Shown: positions 42,470-51,660 of the stretch, in pieces
Layout of the letters: each line of letters begins with the position of its first letter
Numbering within the stretch: the first letter of the stretch is position 1
Source: Poriferisodalis sp965226645
GTDB taxonomy: Bacteria > Actinomycetota > Acidimicrobiia > Acidimicrobiales > Poriferisodalaceae
Assembly: GCA_965226645.1 (NCBI GenBank)
Contig: CBDDDL010000003.1
Span: 186,001-250,000 of the forward strand
DNA length: 64,000 nucleotides
Reading direction: 5' to 3'
Translations under genes and position numbers: made by a program
Notes under the pieces: generated by a model
The model's database searches: none
What the model was told of the DNA's origin: nothing
Seen by the model: only the letters and a program-made list of their open reading frames with translations

Positions 42470-43516
42470 ATGTCATCACCGGCAGGCAGTCCGCAATCAG
42501 CTCACCGCATCGACGGCGCCACCACCTCCAGCACTCCGGGCGGGTGCGCCGACGAGGCCGCCCAGTTCGAAGAGATGGGTCTGTCTGCGGCCTGGTCGTT
42601 CGAGTCGTCGCACGACCCGTTCCTGCCGCTGGCGCTGGCGTCGGAGCGGACCGAGAGCATCGAGCTGGGAACGGCCATTGCTGTGGCGTTCGCCCGCAAC
42701 CCGATGACTTGCGCGGTCACAGCGTGGGATCTGCACCGCATGAGCGGCGGACGTTTCATCCTGGGGCTCGGCACACAGATCAAGCCCCACATCACCAAGC
42801 GCTACAGCGAGCCGTGGTCACGACCTGCCGAGCGCATGCGCGAGTACATCGAAGCAGTGCGGGCCATCTGGCACACCTTCGAGACCGGCGAGCGGCTCAA
42901 CCATCGCGGTGAGTTCTACACCCACACCCTCATGACGCCGTTCTTCAGTCCCGGCCCGATCGGGATGGCACCACCAGCCATCTACGTGGCCGGGGTCGGT
43001 CCCCGCATGGTCGAGGTGATCGGCGCCGCTGCCGACGGCTTCTTCGTCCATCCGTTCCACACCGCCCAGTTCATGACCGATGTCACGCTGCCGGCGATGG
43101 CCGCAGGCGCGGAATCAGCAGGACGCGATGTCGGCGAGGTGACGGTCGCGTGCCTGTCCATCGTCGCGATGGGGGAGAACGACGAGCAGATCGACAATGC
43201 GCGTCGCTCGGCCGCCGGTCAGCTGGCGTTCTACGGCTCGACGCCGGCCTATGCGGGTGCGCTCGACCACCACGGCTACGACGGGCTGCAGCCCCAGCTC
43301 AACACGCTGTCCAAGCAGGGCAATTGGCGAGAGATGACCGATCTCATCGACGATGATCTACTCGACCTCGTCGTCGTGTCCGGCACACCCGGCGAAGTCG
43401 GTGCCCAGATAGCGCAGCGCAACACCTTCGCCGACCGCACGACGATGATGTTCTACGGCCCGACGCCGTCCCACGAAGCCATTGCCGAGGCGGTCAGCGC
43501 AGCCCGGGGCGCATGA
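42470..43516 (+). CDS. LLM class F420-dependent oxidoreductase (TIGR03617-like)
   Basis: A luciferase-like enzyme of 348 residues from ATG 42470 (MSSPAGSPQS) after GAAGGGG. Family marks are 'FEEMGLSAAWSFESSHDPFLPLALASE', 'IELGTAIAVAFARNPM', 'DLHRMSGGRFILGLGTQIKPHITKRYS' and 'ERMREYIEAVRAIWHTFETGERLNHRG'. The 'GTQIKPHI' and 'PPAIYVAGVGPRMVEVIG' segments suit the TIGR03617 group of F420 enzymes. It stands alone between the SF1 helicase and the unknown membrane gene. Substrate unknown. Confidence 0.9.
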   Translation: MSSPAGSPQSAHRIDGATTSSTPGGCADEAAQFEEMGLSAAWSFESSHDPFLPLALASERTESIELGTAIAVAFARNPMTCAVTAWDLHRMSGGRFILGLGTQIKPHITKRYSEPWSRPAERMREYIEAVRAIWHTFETGERLNHRGEFYTHTLMTPFFSPGPIGMAPPAIYVAGVGPRMVEVIGAAADGFFVHPFHTAQFMTDVTLPAMAAGAESAGRDVGEVTVACLSIVAMGENDEQIDNARRSAAGQLAFYGSTPAYAGALDHHGYDGLQPQLNTLSKQGNWREMTDLIDDDLLDLVVVSGTPGEVGAQIAQRNTFADRTTMMFYGPTPSHEAIAEAVSAARGA

Positions 43517-43645
43517 ACCGCACTCGCTCAGGCGTGGGATTCATGAGCGACGACGGAATCGGAGCATGTTGAAGGCGCAACGATCCGCTTCGAGGCGCAA
43601 TTGACACCGTGTCTGCGGCCGTCCTCGTCATACTGATCGGCAGTC

Positions 43646-45073
43646 ATGTCAGCGCGCACCCTTGAGCCGGTCAAGCACCTCCACAACCGTTATGACATCA
43701 CGTTCGAGCTGTTGGCAGAGCCATCGAGCTGGAAAGAGCGTGTCATCGAGAAGGTGGCTATCGAAGACGCTGACCACACCAGAGTGACGTCTTCGTACCA
43801 GATCCGCTTGCCTCTTGATCTTGTGCAATTCGCATGGCCGAGTTGTAGTTCCGGCGATCTCGTACGGGTCTTGGTGCCTCTGACGAAGCGACCCAAGGGC
43901 GTGCTGCTCGATGTGGATTTGAAGGGTCTCGACGGCTACCACTGCGCGCTGCTGCTGAAACATCAGTTGGCACGCCTGCAAGCCGACTACATCCGGTGGA
44001 ATTCCGCAGGTGCTACCGGGAGCGACGAGTTCTTGGATGACCAGCCGTTGATGTACGCCATCAGTGCATACAGCCCGTCAATCTGGAAGGCGCACGCTGT
44101 GCTCGGAAACCGTTGGGGAGAACGGCGTATGGCCGCCTACCTGTCGGACGGACTCGGGTTGGATGTGACCGAAGACGTCGTTCGGCTCCTACGTGCTGCA
44201 GCGCAGCCTGTTGAAGAGAGGCTTTCGGCTGCATCTTTGGTTCGACGGCCATCAAGCTCGGCGGCAGAGAACCTGTTGAGGTGCCTCCCATTCGCTGAGT
44301 CGAGTCCTCGGGAAATTGACGAGGTGACCGAGTGGATCGAACGATTCAAGAAGATGGTCGAATCCGTCGACGACGAAACGAGATCCGAGATCGCGGGATA
44401 CGGCAACCACTGGGATGTCATTGTCGACACGGTTGTGCCGGTCGATGTGCCTGCGAAAATTCAGCTCTCGACCAAGCGACCTTGGCACGACCCGGTCGCG
44501 CAGCGGTTCCAATGGTGGCGAGCCCAGAACACCGCGGCCCAGCGTGTGATGCTTGGCGACGCGCAGTCGGGCCACGCCGAGGTTCACCTCAACGACCACG
44601 GTGTCCGTTTGGCGGCGCAACCACGTCTTGTAGCTCCGGATGGCCGAAAAGCGAAGATTCCCACCATCGATGAGGTCCGCTGGACCGATGACACGTTTTC
44701 GGTATATGCGGCCGGTGATGACGCGCCCGCCTTCGTGGACATACGCGTGAGAATGGCGCTCCGGAGTCCAATGCGGATCTTCCTGTGGCTGCTTGTAGGT
44801 CTCGGAATCTTCTCGTCCGTACTTGCCTTGATGGTGGACGTTGAGGACTTGCCTGCGGAAGCTCCGGCGCTTCTCGTCGTGCCCATTGCCGGTGCCATTT
44901 TGTTGTCGCGACCTGCGACGGGCGTGGCAGAGCGCCTTCAACGCAAGCTGAGGGGGACAATGGTCGTCGTCGTGGCTGTCGTCTGCATCGCCTTGGTGGC
45001 ACGATGGGCAGTGCGAACTTCCGTGCCGACCGAGGAACCGACTCATACAGCGGTTGTCGAGGCCGCAAACTAG
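43646..45073 (+). CDS. Unknown protein with C-terminal membrane segments
   Basis: A 475-residue protein that I do not recognise. The N-terminal 370 residues are soluble, with mixed charge and no clear domain; 'LDVDLKGLDGYHCALLLKHQLARLQ' and 'WIERFKKMVESVDDE' are helical. A hydrophobic tail holds three segments: 'MRIFLWLLVGLGIFSSVLAL', 'APALLVVPIAGAILL' and 'MVVVVAVVCIALVARW'. No N-terminal signal is seen, so a tail-anchored topology with the N-terminus in the cytoplasm is likely. The ATG 43646 start gives MSARTLEP. A small basic gene follows at 45204. Confidence 0.75.
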   Translation: MSARTLEPVKHLHNRYDITFELLAEPSSWKERVIEKVAIEDADHTRVTSSYQIRLPLDLVQFAWPSCSSGDLVRVLVPLTKRPKGVLLDVDLKGLDGYHCALLLKHQLARLQADYIRWNSAGATGSDEFLDDQPLMYAISAYSPSIWKAHAVLGNRWGERRMAAYLSDGLGLDVTEDVVRLLRAAAQPVEERLSAASLVRRPSSSAAENLLRCLPFAESSPREIDEVTEWIERFKKMVESVDDETRSEIAGYGNHWDVIVDTVVPVDVPAKIQLSTKRPWHDPVAQRFQWWRAQNTAAQRVMLGDAQSGHAEVHLNDHGVRLAAQPRLVAPDGRKAKIPTIDEVRWTDDTFSVYAAGDDAPAFVDIRVRMALRSPMRIFLWLLVGLGIFSSVLALMVDVEDLPAEAPALLVVPIAGAILLSRPATGVAERLQRKLRGTMVVVVAVVCIALVARWAVRTSVPTEEPTHTAVVEAAN

Positions 45074-45203
45074 GAGGCCCCCACTCGTGACACCCCTTTC
45101 GTATGATCGGACTCGTGACACAAGGGATTTCGCGGTCCAACAGAGCGATGTGAGCAAGGACGCGGAGGCCCTGTCACGGGGCCGCATCAAGGAGAAGGCA
45201 ATC

Positions 45204-45374
45204 ATGGCGAAGAACGGCAAGCCTGGAGCAGGACGGGTTGGCGCTGTGCGGAATCGATCCCAGGTGCAAAACCCCCGCACAAACCTGTGGGTAAAGCGTG
45301 ACTTGTCGAGTGGCCGCTTCCTTGAGGCGAAGGCGAAGGGTGGCTCCTTCAAAGGAGTGCGTCGCGAACGCTGA
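45204..45374 (+). CDS. Small basic protein of a conserved hypothetical family
   Basis: A 56-residue protein starting MAKNGKPGAGRVG at ATG 45204, directly after AAGGAGAAGG. It is Lys/Arg/Gly-rich ('AVRNRSQVQNPRTNLWVKRD', then 'GSFKGVRRER'). From memory, the same pattern occurs in small proteins across many bacteria, with 'NPKT...WVKRD' and 'GVRKE' conserved. Function is not known; the charge suggests RNA or DNA contact. A direct repeat of ACTCGTGACAC (45083-45093 and 45111-45121) lies upstream. Confidence 0.75.
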   Translation: MAKNGKPGAGRVGAVRNRSQVQNPRTNLWVKRDLSSGRFLEAKAKGGSFKGVRRER

Positions 45375-45458
45375 GCGACCACTTGCGCATGGTGCGCTCG
45401 GGCCTCTGCGGCCAGAGGATTGCTGTTCATCCTTCTGCGCCTGCGAGCACCCACATCC

Positions 45459-46139
45459 ATGATTACTGACGCATTGGGGTTGCCAGCAGGGCTGCGGCAG
45501 CGAGACGACGGGACGCTGGCGTGCTGGTGGGGCGAAGGGCACGACGACTACGAGGCGTACCACGACACCGAGTGGGGCGTGCCGGTGACGGACGACGTGG
45601 GGCTCTACGAGAAGATGTGCCTCGAGGGATTCCAGTCCGGGCTCTCGTGGCTGACGATCCTGCGCAAGCGTGAGAACTTCCGAGCGGCGTTCTGCGGGTT
45701 CGACATCGAGGCAGTGGCTGGCTTCGGCGATGCCGACATCGAGCGGCTGATGGGCGACGCAGGCATCGTGAGGCACCGCGGCAAGATCGAAGCGACGATC
45801 AACAATGCCCGCGCTGCACTCGAATCGATCGAGGCGCACGGCAGCCTGTCCGCTCTCTTCTGGTCGTTCGAACCGGTCCCCGATGATCGGCCAGCCGTCA
45901 TCGACCACGCAGCGCTGGCCTCGATGGCAACGACGCCCGAATCCACCGCGCTGAGCAAGGCACTACGCAAGCTGGGCTGGCGCTTTGTCGGCCCCACCAC
46001 CTGTTACGCCCTGATGCAGGCCTCGGGCATCGTCAACGACCACATCGAAGGCTGCCACCGGCGACCCGTGATTGAGACTGCCCGCGCTGCGCAAGCGCGG
46101 GAGACACACCGAGGTCGGTCAGGCTCGCAGTCAGTTTGA
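45459..46139 (+). CDS. tag: DNA-3-methyladenine glycosylase I
   Basis: A protein of 226 residues from ATG 45459. It removes 3-methyladenine from alkylated DNA. Tag marks are the 'WWGEGHDDYEAYHDTEWGVP' opening (usual C/W-x-x-Y-H-D-x-E-W-G form), 'FQSGLSWLTILRKRENFRAAF', 'RHRGKIEATINNARA' and 'GWRFVGPTTCYALMQASGIVNDH'. The zinc-binding His/Cys set near the C-terminus is consistent. The final 30 residues are an Arg/Ala tail. Its 3' end overlaps the convergent NIPSNAP gene by 9 bp. Alternative start 45420 adds a hydrophobic leader that is not family-like. Confidence 0.92.
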   Translation: MITDALGLPAGLRQRDDGTLACWWGEGHDDYEAYHDTEWGVPVTDDVGLYEKMCLEGFQSGLSWLTILRKRENFRAAFCGFDIEAVAGFGDADIERLMGDAGIVRHRGKIEATINNARAALESIEAHGSLSALFWSFEPVPDDRPAVIDHAALASMATTPESTALSKALRKLGWRFVGPTTCYALMQASGIVNDHIEGCHRRPVIETARAAQARETHRGRSGSQSV

Positions 46140-46430
46140 ACCGGGGGCGATGACGGTGTCCACCATGGACACGTTCATGCCCGTGACTCGTTCAGGCTGG
46201 CCTGCGAAGACGGCCGCCCGCTCAGGCGACGCTGCGAAATCCTCGTACGCGGCTTCGTAGTCACCGGGGTGGCTGACTGCCCAGACGAGCTGATTGTTCT
46301 CACGATCGGCATACATGAACTCGACCTTGAAACCAAACTTCGCCCGCACGGCGATGATGTTGGGGAACCACTCGAGCAACGAATCCATCTCGCCCTCGAC
46401 CACGTCGTAACGGCGCAGTTGTGTCGCCAT
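46131..46430 (-). CDS. NIPSNAP-like small protein
   Basis: A 99-residue protein from ATG 46430 (MATQLRRYDVVEGEM) after AAAGGAG. The pattern 'LRRYDVVEGEMDSLLEWFPN', 'FGFKVEFMYADRENNQLVWAVSH' and 'YEDFAASPERAAVFA' fits the NIPSNAP/ABM ferredoxin-like fold. Function is unknown. It is convergent with tag and shares its last bases with it. Confidence 0.8.
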   Translation of the reverse strand: MATQLRRYDVVEGEMDSLLEWFPNIIAVRAKFGFKVEFMYADRENNQLVWAVSHPGDYEAAYEDFAASPERAAVFAGQPERVTGMNVSMVDTVIAPGSN

Positions 46431-46589
46431 GTCGGCTCCTTTCGCACGCGGAATGCCGCGATCTTGGCCTGGGCGGTTCGGGCCCGTTCGGCTGCGGCGC
46501 CGCCCACCGTACTGTCGCCATAGCTAGCACGGCTGACTGCGAATAGACCAACGCCGACCCATTGGCCGTGCACGATACGGGGCAACCAG

Positions 46590-47357
46590 CTACTGACCGC
46601 CGTTGGGTTCGACGGCGACGACACCATCCTCGGTGGCGAGGTGAGTCATAGGCACATCGTGGGCCTCGGCAGGCAGCCGGTCGAAGATCAGCTCACATCG
46701 TGCGATCCCGATCCGGGGGCTCTCAGCAGGCAGTCTGGCCAGCAACTCGTCGAAGTATCCAGCGCCGTGGCCGAGGCGCGTCCCGTCTCGGTCGAAGGCC
46801 ATGCCTGGTACCAGCGCCAGCGTTATGTGATGGGGCTGCAACTCGAATGCGTCAGCGATCGGCTGTGGGAAGCCGAATCGATGCTGTTCCATGGCGCCGA
46901 TTGCCGGGTGCAGCGTGAGCGGGCCGTTCAGGGGAGTCCGCGTCACGGCGAAGCGTTGCCAGCCCAGCGCATCGGCGAGTCCATCAAGCGAGAGCTCCTG
47001 CGGCATCGCCCGGTAGAAGAGAATCAGCCGGTTCCCGAGAGACGGAGCGCCGCCGACCCGGTGGTTCCAGGTGACATCGACAGACTCGATGAAGCGGTGC
47101 AAACTCGCCACCAACGTTGCGGGGGTGCCGGGATCGACCTGGGTCTGCCGATCGCGCAGCCAGCGTCGCCACGTGTCCTTGGATGCTCCCGGAGTGGGAG
47201 GCTCGCGCACCTCGCACACGCTAGATGCAGCAGATGCGACCGATTGGACTGGGGCGGCCAGCGCCGGCGCATCCGCGAGCGCATCGAGCGACTGAACGCG
47301 GTGGGGTTCGATGTCGAAGAGTTCTCCGTGGTGCATTCGTCCGACGGCTCTCGGCAC
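46590..47357 (-). CDS. 5-formyltetrahydrofolate cyclo-ligase
   Basis: An enzyme that converts 5-formyl-THF plus ATP to 5,10-methenyl-THF. The key C-terminal motif 'VPGMAFDRDGTRLGHGAGYFDELLARL' region (about residues 185-215) is diagnostic, and 'SKDTWRRWLRDRQ' is the usual N-terminal ATP-site helix. The family begins close to that helix, so the true start is probably one of the GTG codons near 47219 or 47210. The first 50 residues from 47357 do not look like this family. A divergent hydroxylase gene starts at 47508. Confidence 0.85.
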   Translation of the reverse strand: MPRAVGRMHHGELFDIEPHRVQSLDALADAPALAAPVQSVASAASSVCEVREPPTPGASKDTWRRWLRDRQTQVDPGTPATLVASLHRFIESVDVTWNHRVGGAPSLGNRLILFYRAMPQELSLDGLADALGWQRFAVTRTPLNGPLTLHPAIGAMEQHRFGFPQPIADAFELQPHHITLALVPGMAFDRDGTRLGHGAGYFDELLARLPAESPRIGIARCELIFDRLPAEAHDVPMTHLATEDGVVAVEPNGGQ

Positions 47358-47507
47358 GGTACGAGCCGGTGATTGTTGCTATTCCAGACCGGTATCGGGA
47401 CCGTCTCGACGACGCTCAGCCGATCTACGAGTTCATCGAGCATCGGTTCGAGCGCTCGAAAGCGGCCGGCCGTCAGGTCGAGAACGACGAGGCGTAGACT
47501 GTGCGCA

Positions 47508-48464
47508 GTGGGGATCGGGGAAGTCGCACTTCCGCCGCTGTACGAGCGTCCGCCTCGGCCGCTGGCTATGACGCGCTGGCTGGTCACCAGGTTCTTCTGG
47601 TGGCAGAACGCTCTCTGGATTGTTGTCGGCGCTGTGACGTGGTTGTGGCTGACGCCATCGCTCGACCGCTTCGCTGCGCCCGCCCCGTGGGCGGTCGCGC
47701 TGGTGTATGCGCGCAACGTCGGGCTCATGATCGTCATCGTCGGCGGTTTGCACTGGTGGCTGTACATGCGGCGTTCCCAAGGGACGCAGCACAAGTACGA
47801 CGAGCGATGGCTGTCAGTCGGGCGGCGGCCGTTCCTGTTCCGGCATCAGACACGCGACAACGTGTTCTGGTCGCTGATGAGCGCGTGTTCGATCGCAGCG
47901 CTGTATGAGTCGCTGATGCTGTGGCTGTATGCCAACGACTTGATCTGGATGATCCCGGCCCGCAGCAACCTTGCGTATGCAGTTGCGCTGACGTTCGCCG
48001 TGTTCCCGCTGGCGTCTGTGCACTTTTACGCCAACCACCGACTGCTGCACACTCCGCGCCTGTACCGAATGGCGCATTCGCTGCATCACCACAACGTGAA
48101 TATCGGCCCGTGGACGGGGGTTGCGATGCACCCCGTTGAGCATGTGCTGTATTTCTCGGCTCCGCTCATGTTCCTGCTGATTCCGGGCAACCCGTACCTC
48201 GTGACGCTGACTGCCACCTACCTGCTGCTGTCACCGGCGCCGTCACACTCGGGCTTCGACCGCTACGTGATCGCCGGCGAGCGAACCGTCGCAGGCGGGG
48301 ATCGCTTCCACACGCTCCATCACCGGTACTTCGACTGCAACTACGGCACGTCACTGGTACCGCTCGACAAGTGGTTCGGCACCTGGCACGACGGCAGCGA
48401 CGAAGCGACCGAGCAGGTCAAGCAGCGCCGCGCACAGAAGGCCAGCTCGCGTTCGGCCCGCTGA
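47508..48464 (+). CDS. Sterol desaturase/fatty acid hydroxylase family protein
   Basis: A membrane di-iron enzyme of 318 residues from GTG 47508 (MGIGEVALPPLYERPPRP); ATG 47568 is an alternative. Histidine boxes are in order: 'HRLLH' (HxxxH), 'HSLHHHN' (HxxHH), and 'HTLHHRYFDCNYG' near residue 270. Four to five membrane segments lie between them. The family hydroxylates or desaturates sterols, carotenoids or lipid chains. The substrate is not readable. It is divergent from the folate ligase and followed by an SDR gene on the other strand. Confidence 0.9.
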   Translation: MGIGEVALPPLYERPPRPLAMTRWLVTRFFWWQNALWIVVGAVTWLWLTPSLDRFAAPAPWAVALVYARNVGLMIVIVGGLHWWLYMRRSQGTQHKYDERWLSVGRRPFLFRHQTRDNVFWSLMSACSIAALYESLMLWLYANDLIWMIPARSNLAYAVALTFAVFPLASVHFYANHRLLHTPRLYRMAHSLHHHNVNIGPWTGVAMHPVEHVLYFSAPLMFLLIPGNPYLVTLTATYLLLSPAPSHSGFDRYVIAGERTVAGGDRFHTLHHRYFDCNYGTSLVPLDKWFGTWHDGSDEATEQVKQRRAQKASSRSAR

Positions 48465-48496
48465 GTCGACCCAGCCGGGCCGACGAGGCGCGCTCG

Positions 48497-49225
48497 CTAG
48501 GCGATCGTCTCGGGCTCGGTGGTGACGAGCAGCTCGGCCACCGACGCTGTGTTCGGCAGTCGCAGGATGGTCGCGACCGTGTGAGCGAGGTCGTCTGCCT
48601 GGATCATGATCGAAGGGTCGACGCCGAAGTCCGAGGTCATGTCGGTCTGCACGTAGCCAGGGCACACGGCGGTGCAACGGATCCCGTCGGGAAACGTCGC
48701 GTGACGGACCGAATGGTGCAGCGCCATCGCGGCGTGCTTGCTCATCGCGTAACCAGGGGCGAATGTGCCTCGCACCCGTTTGCCTGACATGGAGATCACG
48801 TTCACGATCCGCCCTTCGCCGCTGCGGCGCAGGTGCGGCAACGCAGCCCGGATCATGCGGAACGGGCCCTTGGCATTCACCTCCCACAACAGATCGAGAG
48901 TGTCCTCGGTCAGCTCATCGAGCGTGTCGGTCGAGGCGACGCCCGCATTGTTGACGAGGCAGTCGATGCGGCCGTGAGCGTCCAGCGTCTTGGCTGTCCA
49001 GCGCTCGGCGCCGTTTGGGTCCGTCACCTCGTAGTGATGCAGGCTCACCGCAGGCCCCTCGTCGGTATCGGTGCGATATGCGGCAGCTGACGCCTTGAGT
49101 GACGACAGGTCGCGTGCCCCCAGCGACAGCGCCCAGCCGTCAGCGTGCAGCGCTGCAGCAAGGGCGGCGCCGATGCCCCGGTTCGCCCCGCTGATCATCG
49201 CCACGCAACCGGTGATGTCTCGCAT
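48497..49225 (-). CDS. Short-chain dehydrogenase/reductase
   Basis: A protein of 242 residues from ATG 49225 (MRDITGCVAMISGANRG) after AAGGGG. The Rossmann nucleotide loop is 'SGANRGIG' (12-19), with 'NNAG' (92-95), catalytic Ser near 'VISMSGK' and the 'YAMSK' pair (Tyr159, Lys163). The C-terminal substrate region is short. The co-factor preference is unclear, though the Arg after the Gly loop hints at NADP. It is divergent from the MFS gene at 49331 and converges with the hydroxylase gene. Substrate unknown. Confidence 0.92.
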   Translation of the reverse strand: MRDITGCVAMISGANRGIGAALAAALHADGWALSLGARDLSSLKASAAAYRTDTDEGPAVSLHHYEVTDPNGAERWTAKTLDAHGRIDCLVNNAGVASTDTLDELTEDTLDLLWEVNAKGPFRMIRAALPHLRRSGEGRIVNVISMSGKRVRGTFAPGYAMSKHAAMALHHSVRHATFPDGIRCTAVCPGYVQTDMTSDFGVDPSIMIQADDLAHTVATILRLPNTASVAELLVTTEPETIA

Positions 49226-49330
49226 GTCGCACCCCTTTCGAGGGTCATTCCGGCACGCCGCAACGGCCGGCTGTAGCGTTCCCAAGCGGTCCCGGAGGGG
49301 ATCTCTCACGCCGACGGGGAGGCTAGGTCG

Positions 49331-50629
49331 ATGGTGCACAGCTTGTCGGCGGGCGAAGAGGGGAACGCGTACCTCCCCGGCACGCCCGAGCGAGACGAAC
49401 TGGCTCGCCGCACCATCCGCGTCTTGCAGCTCGGCGTCATCCCTGGCGGGCTCGCCATGACGGCATCGTTCTCTGCGTCGACCCTGCTGGCCGACCAGAT
49501 GACCGGCAGCGAGACGAAAGCCTCGCTGGCGGCGGTGTGCCTGAGTATTGGCGGCACGCTTGCCGGCATCCCGCTCGCTGCATTGATGGCGCGCCATGGC
49601 CGCCGTGTGGGACTGGCCGCCGGCTACATGACCGGTGCGGTCGGTGCCACGTTCGCCCTGCTCTCTGCGATCACCGGGCGGTACTCAGTACTCGTTTTCG
49701 GCATGGTGCTGATCGGCACTGGCCAAGCCGCCAATCTTGCGTCCCGCTATGCCGGTGCCGACCTCGCAAGCGACGAGAACCGGGCTCGTTCGATCAGCTT
49801 GGTGCTGTGGGCCAGCACGATCGGATCGGTGCTGGGGCCCACGGTGGCCCTGGGCGTCAAGAGCATCTTCGCCGACACTGAGGGGCTGAGCGGCTTCGCG
49901 CTGCCCTACGCGTTGGCACTCGGACTCTTCTTGCTCGCAGCCGTCAACATCTCACGCCGGCTGCGCCCCGACCCGCTTCACGTCGTGGCAGCCGATACGG
50001 GAATGACCAGCGTCCAACTGCCGAGCCTTGCCGAGGCCGGGCGCATCCTCGCGCACCCGGTGGCATCGATCGCCCTCATCGCGATGATGCTGTCCCAAGC
50101 GGTGATGGTCGGCGTCATGACCGTATCGCCGATTCACATGTCCCAAGGCGACCAGAACCCGCTGATCATCGGCATCATGCTGTCGCTGCACATCTCTGGC
50201 ATGTTCGCCTTGTCACCGTACGTGGGATGGCTGGTTGACCGGATTGGCGCCCAGATGGTCATCCTGATGGGTGCCGGCTCGCTGATGCTGGGGGCTGAGA
50301 TTGCCGCCAACACCGATGCCGCCCACGCCAGCGGCCACCTATGGGGGTTGTTCTTTGTAGGCGTCGGCTGGAGTTGCTGCGTAGTGGCCGCGAGCTCCCT
50401 GCTGACGGCGTCGTTTCCCGTCGAGCGGCGTGTCAGTGTGCAGGCCACCGCAGATGTGCTGATGACCGCCCTGGGTGCCGCGGCCGGCGTGAGTTCGGGC
50501 TTGGCAGTCGAGCACCGCGACTACTCAGATCTCGCGCACTGGGGAACGCTGGTGGGCCTGGTGCTCGGCGTTCTGGCGACGATGGCGCTCGTGCGTCACC
50601 TGCGTGCGACGCGACGCGTCAGTTTCTGA
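49331..50629 (+). CDS. Major facilitator superfamily transporter
   Basis: A 432-residue, 12-segment membrane protein. MFS motif A appears as 'GIPLAALMARHGRRVGLAAGYM' (loop 2-3). The second half has 'GWLVDRIGAQMVILMG' as its counterpart. The N-terminal 28 residues are charged and cytoplasmic. It lies opposite the SDR gene and upstream of surE on the other strand. No substrate can be inferred; the short loops fit drug or metabolite exporters. Confidence 0.9.
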   Translation: MVHSLSAGEEGNAYLPGTPERDELARRTIRVLQLGVIPGGLAMTASFSASTLLADQMTGSETKASLAAVCLSIGGTLAGIPLAALMARHGRRVGLAAGYMTGAVGATFALLSAITGRYSVLVFGMVLIGTGQAANLASRYAGADLASDENRARSISLVLWASTIGSVLGPTVALGVKSIFADTEGLSGFALPYALALGLFLLAAVNISRRLRPDPLHVVAADTGMTSVQLPSLAEAGRILAHPVASIALIAMMLSQAVMVGVMTVSPIHMSQGDQNPLIIGIMLSLHISGMFALSPYVGWLVDRIGAQMVILMGAGSLMLGAEIAANTDAAHASGHLWGLFFVGVGWSCCVVAASSLLTASFPVERRVSVQATADVLMTALGAAAGVSSGLAVEHRDYSDLAHWGTLVGLVLGVLATMALVRHLRATRRVSF

Positions 50630-50680
50630 ACGCTGGTCCCGCAGGTTTCGTCGGCTCGACTTCGCCAGAAGTCGCCGTCG

Positions 50681-51499
50681 TCAGAACAACCCATCGAGGC
50701 AGGCCGCCAGCTTCGAGTCGGGCGTCGTCGGCCGGGCGCTGATGCGCGACAGGAAGGTCACCGAGACGAGGTCACCCATGACGGCGCCAGTGTCGACGTC
50801 GACGGGCATGTCGACCGCGTCGCCCCAGTGCATGGCGACCCGGAACGCCTCAGAGTTGTCGGGATGCGGCTCGAGACTCACCGAGGTGATCGAACGCAGT
50901 GGCAGGGTGCCAACCTCGGTGAAGCGCCAGCCCTTCATGTCTGCCACATCAAGGTTCGGCACGTTCAGGTTCACTGCCCACGCAGTGTCATGGCTGTCGG
51001 CCAGCAGACCGCTGAGCACGACGCTGGCAACTTCGGCCGCCGAGTGCCATTTCTGGTCGGCGATGGCGTCCTCCCAGCCTTGGCCCTCGACGCCGAATCC
51101 CTCGACGGCCTGGCTGACTGCCAGGCCCGGAATGTTGCCATTGCGGCCGGTCAGGACCGCTCCGACGGTGCCGGAGTGATACACCGAACGACCTACGTTC
51201 GCCCCTGGATTGATACCCGATACAACCAAGTCGACGGGCCCAAAGGCGCCGAGCCGGGCGAACATCACGCACAAGGCCGGCGCTCCCGACACTGCCCAGG
51301 CGTCTTCGATGCCTTCGAATCGCACCTTGTGAACCTCCGGATCCATCAGGTGCAGGGGACCGATCGCAGCGCCCGCGCCCGAATACTCGGAATCGGGTGC
51401 GACGACCACGACGTCGCCGTGTGCAGTCATGGCGCTCGCAAGAACGTGCAGGCCCTCGGATTCGATGCCGTCATCATTCGTGACCAAGATGCGCACCAT
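50681..51499 (-). CDS. surE: SurE-type 5'/3'-nucleotidase
   Basis: A metal-dependent nucleoside monophosphatase of 272 residues from ATG 51499 (MVRILVTNDDGIESEGL). The N-terminal 'LVTNDDG' pair of Asp residues, 'VVAPDSEYSGAGAAI' with the active-site Ser, 'VSGINPGANVGRSVYHSGTVGAV' with the conserved Asn, and the length are as in SurE. An upstream ATG at 51526 adds nine residues without family features. Function in stress or nucleotide-pool control is usual for the family. It is divergent from the metallophosphoesterase gene. Confidence 0.93.
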   Translation of the reverse strand: MVRILVTNDDGIESEGLHVLASAMTAHGDVVVVAPDSEYSGAGAAIGPLHLMDPEVHKVRFEGIEDAWAVSGAPALCVMFARLGAFGPVDLVVSGINPGANVGRSVYHSGTVGAVLTGRNGNIPGLAVSQAVEGFGVEGQGWEDAIADQKWHSAAEVASVVLSGLLADSHDTAWAVNLNVPNLDVADMKGWRFTEVGTLPLRSITSVSLEPHPDNSEAFRVAMHWGDAVDMPVDVDTGAVMGDLVSVTFLSRISARPTTPDSKLAACLDGLF

Positions 51500-51660
51500 G
51501 TCGAAGGTAGCGCTCGAAGGTGACACGTGTACGAATGGCCTGCAAACGAGTGACTACCCGGGGGCGGCGCGCATCAGTCATGCCCTGCACGGTGAGGCCT
51601 CGCGTGTTCCCCTCAGGTTTCTGGTGCGGCACCGTGGCAAGCTGTTCCGCTGTGAACGCG

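Noticed and set aside
45083..45121. Canonical promoter for the small gene at 45204 using GTGACA and TATGAT.
   Set aside because: The two boxes are only 9 nt apart, too close for a sigma-70 promoter. Only the direct repeat is reported.
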